Part shown: in pieces, positions 49,370 to 57,695 of the stretch
Layout: each line of letters opens with the position of its first letter
How positions within the stretch are numbered: position 1 is the stretch's first letter
DNA from: Bdellovibrionales bacterium
GTDB lineage: Bacteria > Bdellovibrionota > Bdellovibrionia > Bdellovibrionales > JAKFYE01
Direction of reading: 5' to 3'
Length of the DNA stretch: 64,000 bases
Assembly (NCBI GenBank): GCA_021731045.1
Contig: JAKFYE010000035.1
Span: 1-64,000, forward strand
Made by a program: the position numbers and the translations under genes
Notes under the pieces: model-generated
Database searches by the model: none
What the model was told of the DNA's origin: nothing
What the model saw: only the letters and a program-made list of their open reading frames with translations

Positions 49370-50383
49370 ATGTTAAATTTTATTTTTCGTCGTATTGCAG
49401 TTTTGATTCCTACATTTATCGGGATCACTCTTATTTCATTTGGACTCATACGTCTTGTACCCGGTGATCCGGTTCAACTTTTATTAGGTGAGCGGGGAGC
49501 TAGCCCCGAAGTTTATGCCGAAATGAAAACCAATCTGGGATTGGATAAGTCTATTCCCATTCAATATTGGATATTTGCAAGTCGCGCGCTTCAAGGGGAT
49601 TTTGGAATTTCGATTGTTTCGCGAAGACCCGTAATGGAAGAGTTTGTCTCTCGTTTTCCGGCGACTTTGGAATTGAGTTTTGTGGGACTTTTCTTTGCTA
49701 TTATCATCGGGATACCACTGGGAATTTTAGCCGCCTTAAAGCGCAACACGTTTTTTGATTACAGTGTAATGGGCACCGCTCTTGTTGGTTATTCTATGCC
49801 GATTTTTTGGTGGGGCCTGCTTTTGATTATGTTGTTTTCGGTTAAGCTGGGATGGACTCCCGTTTCGGGGCGCATCTCGCCGCTTTTTGAAGTTGAGCCG
49901 TGGTCGGGATTTCTATTAATTGATTCGTGGGTCAATGGTGAAGGTTGGGTGGCGTTTAAAAGTGCGCTCGCACACTTGATCTTGCCGTCGATAGCTTTAG
50001 GCACTATTCCGCTCGCGGTGATTGCCCGCATGACGAGATCGTCAATGCTCGAAGTGATCGGCGAAGACTATGTACGTACCGCCAAAGCAAAAGGCCTTTC
50101 AAAATTTCGCGTTATTTACATTCACGCACTTCGAAATGCGATGATTCCCGTTTTGACGGTGATCGGATTATTAGTTGGCTCACTCGTCACCGGTGCGATT
50201 CTAACCGAATCTATTTTTTCATGGCCGGGTATTGGAAGATGGTTAGTGGCCAGTGTGACGTCGCGAGACTATCCTGTTATTCAAAGCGCCGTTTTGATTA
50301 TCGCGGTGATCATCGTCATGGTGAATCTCGTAGTTGATATGCTGTACGCTTTAGTGAATCCCCGTATGCGAGGGAATAAATAA
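49370..50383 (+). CDS. dppB: Dipeptide ABC transporter permease DppB
   Basis: A 337-residue integral membrane permease with the BPD_transp_1 pattern: MLNFIFRRIAVLIPTFIGIT, the characteristic LIRLVPGDPVQLLLGERG, about six membrane segments and the EAA loop VRTAKAKGLSKFRVIYIHALRN ending before the last two helices. It forms half of the channel with DppC. Its stop shares one base with the dppC start. Confidence 0.95.
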   Translation: MLNFIFRRIAVLIPTFIGITLISFGLIRLVPGDPVQLLLGERGASPEVYAEMKTNLGLDKSIPIQYWIFASRALQGDFGISIVSRRPVMEEFVSRFPATLELSFVGLFFAIIIGIPLGILAALKRNTFFDYSVMGTALVGYSMPIFWWGLLLIMLFSVKLGWTPVSGRISPLFEVEPWSGFLLIDSWVNGEGWVAFKSALAHLILPSIALGTIPLAVIARMTRSSMLEVIGEDYVRTAKAKGLSKFRVIYIHALRNAMIPVLTVIGLLVGSLVTGAILTESIFSWPGIGRWLVASVTSRDYPVIQSAVLIIAVIIVMVNLVVDMLYALVNPRMRGNK

Positions 50384-51312
50384 TGTCGCAGATTTTAGAT
50401 CCTTCAACGTTACCGCCGATTTTATCTTCAGATTCTTATCCGAAAGAAAAAGTATTGTCTCCATTTGAAGAGTTTTGGTATTTTTTTAGACAAAACCGAG
50501 GCGCGGTTTTGGGATTGCTCATTATTGGAATCTTCACGTTGATCGCATTAACGGCCTCATTTTTAGCTCCCTACGGAGAGGCCGAAATATTTTCGGAAAG
50601 TTTACAAAAACCACCATTTTGGGTCGAGGGCGCAGATCCGCGATTTTTACTCGGTACTGATGATGTAGGACGTGATTTACTTTCAAGACTTATTTATGGT
50701 GCGCAAATTTCGATGGGCATTGGGTTTCTCGTCGTACTTTTTTCTATGTTGGTCGGCACAGTTTTGGGTTTACTTGCCGGTTACGTAGGAGGAATTTTAG
50801 ATCGCGTGATTATGCGATGTGTGGATGTCTTAATGGCACTTCCTAGTATTTTACTCGCGATTGTTGTGGTTTCTATTTTAGGTCCCAGCCTTTTAAATGC
50901 TGTGCTGGCGGTGAGCCTTGTCGCCGTACCTAATTTTGTACGCTTAGTTCGTGCCAGTGTAATGTCTGAAAAAGAAAAACAATACGTTATTGCGGCTCGA
51001 AGTTTTGGTTCAGGGCATTTTCGACTCTTAGTTATTAATATTTTTCCTAATTGTTTAGCCCCTTTAATTGTTCAGGCGACTCTCGGTTTTAGCGATGGGA
51101 TTTTAAATGCGGCGGCCTTAGGATTTTTAGGATTAGGAGCGCAAGCGCCGACTGCCGAATGGGGAACTATTTTAGCAGACTCACGACAATATATCGAAAG
51201 CGGTCCTTGGTTAGTGACGCTGCCGGGACTATGCATTTTAATTGTGGTTTTGGCATTTAACGTTTTTGGAGATGGATTACGGGATGCTTTCGACCCACGG
51301 CTAAAAAAATGA
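50383..51312 (+). CDS. dppC: Dipeptide ABC transporter permease DppC
   Basis: A 309-residue permease. The N-terminal cytoplasmic segment (FEEFWYFFRQNRGAVLGL) and the periplasmic LLGTDDVGRDLLSRLIYGAQIS motif are typical of DppC/OppC, and the EAA loop region (IAARSFGSGHFRLLVINIFPN) contacts the ATPases. The gene overlaps dppD by four bases (ATGA). Confidence 0.95.
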   Translation: MSQILDPSTLPPILSSDSYPKEKVLSPFEEFWYFFRQNRGAVLGLLIIGIFTLIALTASFLAPYGEAEIFSESLQKPPFWVEGADPRFLLGTDDVGRDLLSRLIYGAQISMGIGFLVVLFSMLVGTVLGLLAGYVGGILDRVIMRCVDVLMALPSILLAIVVVSILGPSLLNAVLAVSLVAVPNFVRLVRASVMSEKEKQYVIAARSFGSGHFRLLVINIFPNCLAPLIVQATLGFSDGILNAAALGFLGLGAQAPTAEWGTILADSRQYIESGPWLVTLPGLCILIVVLAFNVFGDGLRDAFDPRLKK

Positions 51313-52289
51313 CGAACCTATTAGAAATCAAAAATCTTAATATTGAATTCGATACGATGCGCGGACGAATCCAGCCCGTGCTCGGAATGAATTTGAAAAT
51401 TCAAGAGGGTGAAGCTTTAGGTATTGTAGGAGAATCCGGAAGCGGAAAAAGTCTAACGAGTTTAGCTTCTATGGGACTCCTACCAGAAAATGCAAAAGTT
51501 AGCGCCGACATACTTCAATTTATGGGCCGAGATTTACTCAAAATGTCAGAGAACGAGCGACGACAAATTCGCGGGCGCGATATTGCGATGATTTTTCAAG
51601 ACCCTATGACGAGTTTAAACCCGAGTTTTACAGTAGGTTTTCAAATTAAAGAAACCTTAAAGGTTCATCAGGGTGGATCCGCGAGTCAACTTCACGAGAG
51701 GGCGAGAGAACTTTTAGCACAAGTCGGGATTCCTGATCCGGAGAGCCGATTGGATTCGTATTCTTATCAATTGTCTGGTGGGATGAGCCAACGGGTCATG
51801 ATCGCAATGGCGATTGCATGTGATCCCAAATTGCTAATCGCCGACGAACCCACCACGGCTCTTGACGTGACAATTCAAGCTCAAATACTCGATTTACTTA
51901 AAAAACTTCAAGAAACAAAAAAGATGTCTCTTATGTTAATTACGCACGATATCGGTGTGGTCGCTGAAACTGCCGATCGTATTGCGGTCATGTATGCGGG
52001 CGAAGTCGTAGAAGAAGCTTCGGTTGAACAGATTATTACGTTTCCAAAACATCCTTATACGAAAGCTCTTTTGAGCTGTTTACCCGGCATGCAAGATGAA
52101 GCCCATCACCGCGGCAAACTTCCAAGCATTAGGGGATTAGTACCAGATTTAACTCTTCGTCCTAAGGGCTGTCAGTACAGTCCTCGTTGTCGAAATGTGC
52201 AAGATAAATGTCGGTTGAATAAACCTGAGATGGTGACCGTCGAAGGCCAGTCGTACAAATGCTTTTTTCCAAATCAGGAGCGTTTATGA
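51309..52289 (+). CDS. dppD: Dipeptide ABC transporter ATPase DppD
   Basis: A 326-residue ABC ATPase with Walker A GESGSGKS, signature LSGGMSQRV, Walker [15 protein letters not shown] and the H-loop THDIGVV. The C-terminal cysteine-rich motif [21 protein letters not shown], split here, belongs to the oligopeptide ATPase C-domain and may bind an iron-sulfur cluster. Its stop overlaps the start of dppF (ATGA). Confidence 0.95.
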   Translation: MTNLLEIKNLNIEFDTMRGRIQPVLGMNLKIQEGEALGIVGESGSGKSLTSLASMGLLPENAKVSADILQFMGRDLLKMSENERRQIRGRDIAMIFQDPMTSLNPSFTVGFQIKETLKVHQGGSASQLHERARELLAQVGIPDPESRLDSYSYQLSGGMSQRVMIAMAIACDPKLLIADEPTTALDVTIQAQILDLLKKLQETKKMSLMLITHDIGVVAETADRIAVMYAGEVVEEASVEQIITFPKHPYTKALLSCLPGMQDEAHHRGKLPSIRGLVPDLTLRPKGCQYSPRCRNVQDKCRLNKPEMVTVEGQSYKCFFPNQERL

Positions 52290-53227
52290 CTCCGATTTTA
52301 GAAGTTGAGAATTTAAAAAAGCATTATCAGATCAAAAAATTTTGGGGTCTTAAAGGATCCGTCAAAGCTCTTGATGGCGTTAGTTTTACGTTGAATAAAA
52401 AAGAAACTCTAGCCGTAGTAGGAGAATCGGGTTGCGGAAAGTCGACGTTGGCAAAAGTCTTGATGCAAATTGAGGACATCACGCAAGGAACGGTCAAACT
52501 TGGCGGCCAGGAGCTGGCGCAAATTGCGAAGCCAGAATTTTATAAAAAAATTCAAATGATTTTTCAGGATCCTTACAGTTCGATCAACCCGCGTCGGCGT
52601 GCTTGGGAAATTATTTCGGAGCCATTGAAGGTCAATCAAAAACTGACGTCGCAAGAATGTTATGTTCGAGCGCATGAAGCCATGGCAAAAGTGGGACTTC
52701 GTCCTGAAATGGCGGATCGTTATCCGCACATGTTTAGTGGTGGTCAAAGGCAGCGGATCGGAATCGCGCGTGCGTTGATGTTAAAGCCCCAAATTATAAT
52801 TTGCGATGAGCCCGTTTCGGCCTTAGATGTTTCCATTCAAGCACAGGTGATTAATCTTTTAATCGATCTGCAAGATGAGATGTCGTTAAGTTATATTTTT
52901 ATCTCGCACGACCTCGGAATTGTGAAACATTTGTCTGATAAAGTTTTGGTTATGTATTTAGGAAAAGTTGTCGAATACGGAACGCGTGAGCAGATCTTTT
53001 TTTCGCCACTCCATCCTTACACGAAAGTGCTTTTAGCAAGTACCCCTAAAATTAAAGGGGCTAAATTTACTCGCACCGTTTTGCAAGGCGAGCTGCCCTC
53101 ACCGATGAATCCTCCGAGTGGTTGTCGTTTTCATAAACGTTGTCCTATGGCTACACCTGCGTGCGCTTTAAGTGAGCCACCGCTTGAATTAAAAAACGGC
53201 CGTCTTGTCGCGTGCTTTCAAGTTTAA
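52286..53227 (+). CDS. dppF: Dipeptide ABC transporter ATPase DppF
   Basis: A 313-residue ABC ATPase starting at ATG 52286 (AGGAG five bases upstream). It has GESGCGKSTLAKVLM, the IFQDPYSSINPRRR Q-loop, MFSGGQRQRIGIARAL and ICDEPVSALDVSIQAQ, plus the C-terminal RFHKRCPMATPACALSEPPL domain with three cysteines. With DppD it powers peptide import. An earlier in-frame TTG (52259) was rejected because it lies within dppD and lacks a ribosome-binding site. Last gene of the operon. Confidence 0.95.
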   Translation: MTPILEVENLKKHYQIKKFWGLKGSVKALDGVSFTLNKKETLAVVGESGCGKSTLAKVLMQIEDITQGTVKLGGQELAQIAKPEFYKKIQMIFQDPYSSINPRRRAWEIISEPLKVNQKLTSQECYVRAHEAMAKVGLRPEMADRYPHMFSGGQRQRIGIARALMLKPQIIICDEPVSALDVSIQAQVINLLIDLQDEMSLSYIFISHDLGIVKHLSDKVLVMYLGKVVEYGTREQIFFSPLHPYTKVLLASTPKIKGAKFTRTVLQGELPSPMNPPSGCRFHKRCPMATPACALSEPPLELKNGRLVACFQV

Positions 53228-53230
53228 GTT

Positions 53231-53803
53231 TTATAAATTTATGAATTCCGATTGAGAAATTTTAACGTGATTAATTGCAATCGAAATTTCGCTAACATGA
53301 TCACAATTTAAAGATTCCAGACCAAGAGAATGAATTAAAGGTTTTAAATAATCGAGAACAGGAATATTAATTTCTTTAACTAGAGTTTGTTGAATGTGTT
53401 TGTTTCTTTGCGGAAAAAGCTCAATTAAAAAAGGAACATCTTTTTTAAACAGATAAGCTAAGTTGTTTTTTACGTAAGAGTCTTTGTACTTAGGGTGAAT
53501 GGTCCAGCCCGCCGTCTCGAGCGATTGAATATAACCAGGCATATCGGTCGTTTCGATGGCCACGTGGTGTAGGCCTGTGCCGCGTTTTTTTAACGCCTTT
53601 TTGTAAGGCCCATCCCGAAATGCCTCTAGAAGTAAAACACGCGAAAGTGTGGTTTCATCACCGATATAAATTTCACGCGTGCCTTCGTCATCATAAATTT
53701 CGATAGGAGTTGCAACGAGTCCCAACTTTTCAAAATAATATGAAGAACGTTTGGCAGAGGTTACGAGAAAGGCAATATGATTGATTTTTGCTAATGGCGA
53801 CAT
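53231..53803 (-). CDS. VOC-family (glyoxalase-fold) protein
   Basis: A 190-residue protein. Residues 1-135 form one VOC beta-alpha-beta-beta-beta pair: INHIAFLVTSAKRSSYYFEKLGLVAT, then LHHVAIETTDMPGYIQSL and FLIELFPQ, with His8, His and Glu in the positions of metal ligands, as in methylmalonyl-CoA epimerases. The last 50 residues are a shorter VOC-like part of unclear function. It has the epimerase/lyase-type fold; the substrate is unknown. A small gene lies 25 bases upstream on the same strand. Confidence 0.75.
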   Translation of the reverse strand: MSPLAKINHIAFLVTSAKRSSYYFEKLGLVATPIEIYDDEGTREIYIGDETTLSRVLLLEAFRDGPYKKALKKRGTGLHHVAIETTDMPGYIQSLETAGWTIHPKYKDSYVKNNLAYLFKKDVPFLIELFPQRNKHIQQTLVKEINIPVLDYLKPLIHSLGLESLNCDHVSEISIAINHVKISQSEFINL

Positions 53804-53828
53804 TTGTTATGTCATCTCAGAAAAGTAT

Positions 53829-54014
53829 TTATTTGAGATCAGATTTTTTTCCTGATTTGGTTCCGGAGTGTTCTCGCCAATTATACAAAGGGTTTTTTTC
53901 AAAGCGGTCCTTCCAATCTTGCCATTTTTTATTAGAGAGTTCATGTTTTGTGCGACCGTCTTCGGTAAATTTAATTTTCGGTTTACTTCCGAAGAGAAAT
54001 TCTACGATACCCAT
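53829..54014 (-). CDS. Small charged protein, function unknown
   Basis: A 61-residue protein starting at ATG 54014, with GAGG five bases upstream (better than the ATG-like codon at 54068). Sequence: MGIVEFLFGSKPKIKFTEDG at the start, then Trp/Lys-rich (KKWQDWKDRFEKNPLYNW) and a basic C-terminus. No membrane segment. Precedes the VOC gene on the same strand, so they may be co-transcribed. Antisense frames of similar length overlap it, but none has comparable initiation signals. Confidence 0.5.
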   Translation of the reverse strand: MGIVEFLFGSKPKIKFTEDGRTKHELSNKKWQDWKDRFEKNPLYNWREHSGTKSGKKSDLK

Positions 54015-54173
54015 TTTTGCCTCACCCGATTTACTATTAAAGTTATTGCGTTTTACTTCGAGAGCCAAGACGGATTATTTTTAAATGACGCAAGCGATCA
54101 CGCGGAGAGCCATTCTGTGCGTCGATTGACTGTGTTTTCTGATCGCGTAATAGTAAAAAGCGAGGAATCATTT

Positions 54174-54467
54174 ATGCAAAATCAAAATGAAAATTGGATA
54201 GATCCTGGATTATCTTCAGAGCTAAAATCCTACGCACAAAAAATTCTCAAAGAGCTAGAGTTAAAAGGACTTCGCGTTCGTTATAATACAGAAACCGAGC
54301 ACATCCTCTTTACGCAAGATCGTCGCGTCGTCGAAGTTCCTATTAAATTAATTAAAAATAATAATTGGCTAGATATTCGCTATTTGTTCCGCGCGGTTTT
54401 AGGTTCGGCCCCAGGAGCTTGGAATCTCACTGCTGACGACAATGATTGGACCGCGTTCAAACAGTAA
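54174..54467 (+). CDS. Small protein of unknown function
   Basis: A 97-residue protein starting at ATG 54174 (GAGGA seven bases upstream); the open frame extends further back to 53868 but overlaps the oppositely oriented small gene and lacks initiation signals. It is acidic, with a helix (SSELKSYAQKILKELELKGLRVRY) and beta-like segments rich in aromatic residues at the end (RYLFRAVLGSAPGAWNLTADDNDW). No family recognised. It is the first of three tightly packed rightward genes (next one 21 bases on). Confidence 0.6.
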   Translation: MQNQNENWIDPGLSSELKSYAQKILKELELKGLRVRYNTETEHILFTQDRRVVEVPIKLIKNNNWLDIRYLFRAVLGSAPGAWNLTADDNDWTAFKQ

Positions 54468-54488
54468 CATAATTATTCCGAGAGTTGT

Positions 54489-54968
54489 ATGATCCGAGTG
54501 GTCTTTGTTTGCCTAGGAAACATCTGTCGATCGCCCACAGCCGAAGGCGTTTTTCGCGATCTTGTTATTAAAAATAATCTGCAATCTAAAATAGTATGTG
54601 AGAGTCGGGGGACAGGTCCGTGGCATGTGGGTGAGCCCCCTGATCCTCGTTCGCAATCCTGTGCGCTTCAAAATGGGGTCGATCTTTCATCTCTACGAGG
54701 GCGACAATTTTCAACTTACGATTTTGAAGTTTTTGATTACATTCTTGTGATGGATGAATCCAATTACAAAGATGTCTTAAGACAAGCCGGAACCGAAGAT
54801 GACGAAAAAAAAGTTGGTTATTTATTAAAATATGCCCAAAAACCTCGTGGTCTTAATGTTCCCGATCCTTATCAAGGTGGGCCCGAGGGCTTTCAAAGTG
54901 TTTTCCGAATGATTGAAGAGTCGGCGCAAGGTCTGCTTCAACACTTAAAAAAAGAACACCAGCTTTAA
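54489..54968 (+). CDS. Low-molecular-weight protein tyrosine phosphatase
   Basis: A 159-residue LMW-PTP with the catalytic loop VCLGNICRSP (Cys8 nucleophile, Arg14) and the general acid Asp in NVPDPYQGG. The rest follows the family (ESRGTGPWHVGEPPDPRS, FDYILVMDESN). It dephosphorylates phosphotyrosine or related phosphoproteins; no partner kinase is adjacent. The next gene starts at its stop codon plus one base. Confidence 0.93.
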   Translation: MIRVVFVCLGNICRSPTAEGVFRDLVIKNNLQSKIVCESRGTGPWHVGEPPDPRSQSCALQNGVDLSSLRGRQFSTYDFEVFDYILVMDESNYKDVLRQAGTEDDEKKVGYLLKYAQKPRGLNVPDPYQGGPEGFQSVFRMIEESAQGLLQHLKKEHQL

Positions 54969-55793
54969 ATGGATGTTTATAAACACACCATAGAAGGTTT
55001 AAAACTCGAAGGCCTGTCTCGCGCAGGTACAGGAACGTGCATTCGATTGCCCGAGCTGGGTATTTGTTTCGATGTGGCCCAAGGGCTACCGTTTGCCATT
55101 CCGAGCGAAATATTTTTGATCACGCATGGTCACATGGATCATGCTGGCGGAATCCCGTATATAGTTTCGCAGAGAGCTCTAAATAATCTCAAGCCGGGTC
55201 GATTTATTATGCCGCATGAATTGAAAAAACCGATGAATGAGATTTTAAATACGTGGGCGGGTATTGAAGGTTTTGAATACCACTACGACCTGACCGGTCA
55301 AAGTCCAGGCGATATTATTGATTTTAAGCCTAATCTACAAATCGAATCCTTCAAAACGGTGCATCGTGTGCCTTCGCAAGGTTATATTCTCAAACAAAGA
55401 AAGAAAAAATTAAAATTAGAATTCGAAAACCTTCACGCAGAAGAAATCATCGCACTTCGCAAAAAAGGAACGCCCGTCGAAGACATTGTTTTAGATTCAG
55501 TTTTGGCGTTTACAGGCGACACGCAAATTGAATTTTTAGATGTAAGCCCTCAAGCGGCGATGGCGCGGGTTCTTATAATGGAAGTTACATACTATGATTC
55601 AAAAAAATCGATCGCGTCTGCACGGGAGTGGGGACATATTCATTTGGATGAACTGATTCCGAGGCTCGATACGATACGCGCTAAAAAAATTGTGCTGATT
55701 CACTCCTCACAGCGGCACTCTCGCGTAGAAGTTTTAAAAATTTTAGATGCACGGATTCCGACAAATCATCGTGAGCGGATTTTACTTCTTTAA
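54969..55793 (+). CDS. RNase Z-like metallo-beta-lactamase fold hydrolase
   Basis: A 274-residue MBL-fold protein with the metal motif THGHMDHAGG (HxHxDH), the phosphodiesterase-type lid segment (PGRFIMPHEL), an FTGDTQIEF stretch carrying the bridging Asp and a late HSSQRHS. The organisation resembles RNase Z (tRNase Z)-like phosphodiesterases more than lactamases. It may process tRNA 3' ends or another nucleotide/RNA substrate. It follows the phosphatase gene directly and is convergent with the DUF3307 gene. Confidence 0.8.
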   Translation: MDVYKHTIEGLKLEGLSRAGTGTCIRLPELGICFDVAQGLPFAIPSEIFLITHGHMDHAGGIPYIVSQRALNNLKPGRFIMPHELKKPMNEILNTWAGIEGFEYHYDLTGQSPGDIIDFKPNLQIESFKTVHRVPSQGYILKQRKKKLKLEFENLHAEEIIALRKKGTPVEDIVLDSVLAFTGDTQIEFLDVSPQAAMARVLIMEVTYYDSKKSIASAREWGHIHLDELIPRLDTIRAKKIVLIHSSQRHSRVEVLKILDARIPTNHRERILLL

Positions 55794-55799
55794 AGTTTA

Positions 55800-56219
55800 T
55801 TATACAGGAGGGGGCAGCGATTTAACGATGACCCAAATAATATAGATATGCGTGAGATGATGAACCAATTGATCGGTTCCAAAGGCAATCCAAAATGGCG
55901 CCTTTGAGGTGTCAGTCCAACGACCAAGGTAACGTGGACTTGCCTTTATGCGGTCCATAGCAAAGTGAGTTACAAAATCTAAAATCGCCAGAGACCAAAG
56001 AGTTTTATTATAATAAAATACAATTAACAAAGTCAGCGTGGCGTGGACCAAGCAGTGTGCAGTCAGTGGCATTAAAAAATCCCAGCCCGGTCTAAATTTT
56101 TTTAGCATGTACGGAAATTGCAAAGGGTAGTCGGCAATAAAATGCTTGAATTGATACAAAACAAGTAATGTAAAAATAAGATTTAACGGTTCCAGTGCGA
56201 TCCTCTTTGGTGCCGACAA
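55800..56219 (-). CDS. DUF3307 membrane protein
   Basis: A 139-residue polytopic membrane protein of the DUF3307 family: FKHFIADYPLQFPYMLKKFR near the N-terminus, then a hydrophobic core with THFAMDRIKASPRYLG, and several aromatic/His residues in the last helices (QLVHHLTHIYIIWVIV). About four membrane segments. Function unknown; it is a single gene between two rightward transcription units. Confidence 0.75.
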   Translation of the reverse strand: MSAPKRIALEPLNLIFTLLVLYQFKHFIADYPLQFPYMLKKFRPGWDFLMPLTAHCLVHATLTLLIVFYYNKTLWSLAILDFVTHFAMDRIKASPRYLGRWTDTSKAPFWIAFGTDQLVHHLTHIYIIWVIVKSLPPPV

Positions 56220-56398
56220 CGTCTGTGCTTTATTATCGGATAGAAATATTCATATATTAATAATCTAGATAATGTTTTTGTTGGCCTAACGTCTTGAATC
56301 TGGGCTTCTTTCTGTAAACGTATTCATTAAATTGAAACATAATACTTCGCTATTGAAATTGCCCTGGCCTTAGAGACAAGGTATTTTGAGAGAAGCCA

Positions 56399-57028
56399 GT
56401 GCTTAAAATCTTTTGGACAGTGATCATTACGAGTTTGTTTATTGCGCCTAGGGTTGTTTACTCTGCCGAGCGACGGCTCATATTTTTGGGCGATTCCATC
56501 ACCGAAGGATACAATTTGTCTAAAGAAGACGCGTATCCGTTTTTAATCGAGAGCATTCTCCATCAAGAAGGCTTCAAAAACATCAAGAGTATAAATGCGG
56601 GTATTAGCGGCTCAACAACGGCCAGTGGGTTAAGTCGGTTCAAGTGGTACCTGAAGGAAAAGCCAGAAGTCTTGATATTAGCTCTTGGTGCCAATGATGG
56701 TTTGAGAGGGCTAGATGCAAAAAAAACGAAGCAACATCTTAAAGATGTCATCACGGAAGCGAAAAAAAATAACATCAAAGTTTTATTGGTGGGCATGAAA
56801 ATGCCGCCCAATTATGGAATTCGTTTTACTAAAGACTTTGAAAATATTTTTGTGGATTTAGCGCGTGAAGAAAAAGTGGAGTTTGTTCCCTTTTTATTAG
56901 AGGGTGTTGCTACTGAAAAGAGATACAATTTAGCTGATGGTATTCATCCGAATGCTGAAGGACAGAAAATTCTTGCTCAAAGTATTCTTAAATATTTACG
57001 TCCTATGCTCAAACAGCCATCACGATAG
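56399..57028 (+). CDS. tesA: GDSL-family esterase/lysophospholipase (TesA-like)
   Basis: A 209-residue SGNH hydrolase starting at GTG 56399. The N-terminus is a signal peptide (cleavage near VYSA, residue 22). Blocks I-V of the family are visible: FLGDSITEGYN with the catalytic Ser, NAGISGSTTASG, the oxyanion Asn in ALGANDGLRG, and the final DGIHPNAEGQK with Asp and His. It is a periplasmic thioesterase/protease I-lysophospholipase L1-type enzyme. The following ABC pair gives the same tesA-ybbA-ybbP neighbourhood as in enterobacteria. Confidence 0.92.
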   Translation: MLKIFWTVIITSLFIAPRVVYSAERRLIFLGDSITEGYNLSKEDAYPFLIESILHQEGFKNIKSINAGISGSTTASGLSRFKWYLKEKPEVLILALGANDGLRGLDAKKTKQHLKDVITEAKKNNIKVLLVGMKMPPNYGIRFTKDFENIFVDLAREEKVEFVPFLLEGVATEKRYNLADGIHPNAEGQKILAQSILKYLRPMLKQPSR

Positions 57029-57035
57029 AGGTATC

Positions 57036-57695
57036 ATGCTCGAAATTCACAATTTAACCAAAAACTACAACCAAGGCGCGGATGTCGTCGAAGTTTTGAA
57101 GGGTCTTGAATTGGTTGTTCAAGAGGGTGAGCATGTGGCCATTTTAGGTCCTTCGGGAAGTGGCAAGAGTACATTTTTATCTCTTATTTCGGGGTTAGAT
57201 AGGCCGACGGAGGGTCGCATTCAACTTGCAGGAATTAATTTTACAAATTTAAATCAAAAAGCTTTAACCCAGTTTCGGGCACGTCATATAGGCATTGTAT
57301 TTCAACAATTTCATTTACTTTCAAATCTTACCGCGCTTGAAAATGTGAAACTCCCGTTACTTATCGCGGGTGTGAGTGATCAAGAGAAGAAATCTGAAAA
57401 ACTTTTAGAGCGGGTAGGGCTTGGTCATCGGATGCATCATTTTCCGAATCAAATGAGCGGAGGGGAAAATCAGAGAGTCGCGATTGCGAGAGCTTTGATA
57501 CATGAACCTTCTCTTTTACTTGCGGACGAACCGAGTGGAAATCTCGACAACGAAATCGGAAAACGCGTAATGGATTTATTATTTGAAGTCGTCAAAGAAA
57601 AAAAGTCGACACTGTTATTGGTCACGCATAATGAAGAACTCGCCAAACGTTGCCAACGGCGAGTGTATTTAAAAAATGGCCGCCTGGACAGCTAA
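57036..57695 (+). CDS. ybbA: LolD-like/YbbA ABC transporter ATPase
   Basis: A 219-residue ATPase of the MacB/LolD group starting at ATG 57036 (GAGG upstream, overlapping the tesA end); a longer frame from 56937 would not be family-like. Motifs: GPSGSGKSTFLSLISGLDRP, the QQFHLLSNLTALENVKLP Q-loop region, MSGGENQRVAIARAL, and LLLADEPSGNLDNEIG. It works with the FtsX-like partner encoded next (TAATG overlap). The pair probably extracts lipids or lipoprotein-like substrates from the inner membrane rather than importing nutrients. Confidence 0.9.
   Translation: MLEIHNLTKNYNQGADVVEVLKGLELVVQEGEHVAILGPSGSGKSTFLSLISGLDRPTEGRIQLAGINFTNLNQKALTQFRARHIGIVFQQFHLLSNLTALENVKLPLLIAGVSDQEKKSEKLLERVGLGHRMHHFPNQMSGGENQRVAIARALIHEPSLLLADEPSGNLDNEIGKRVMDLLFEVVKEKKSTLLLVTHNEELAKRCQRRVYLKNGRLDS

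Noticed and set aside
53868-54173. N-terminal extension of the 97-aa gene back to 53868.
   Set aside because: It overlaps an oppositely oriented small gene with a better ribosome-binding site, its sequence is not protein-like, and ATG 54174 has GAGGA at proper distance.
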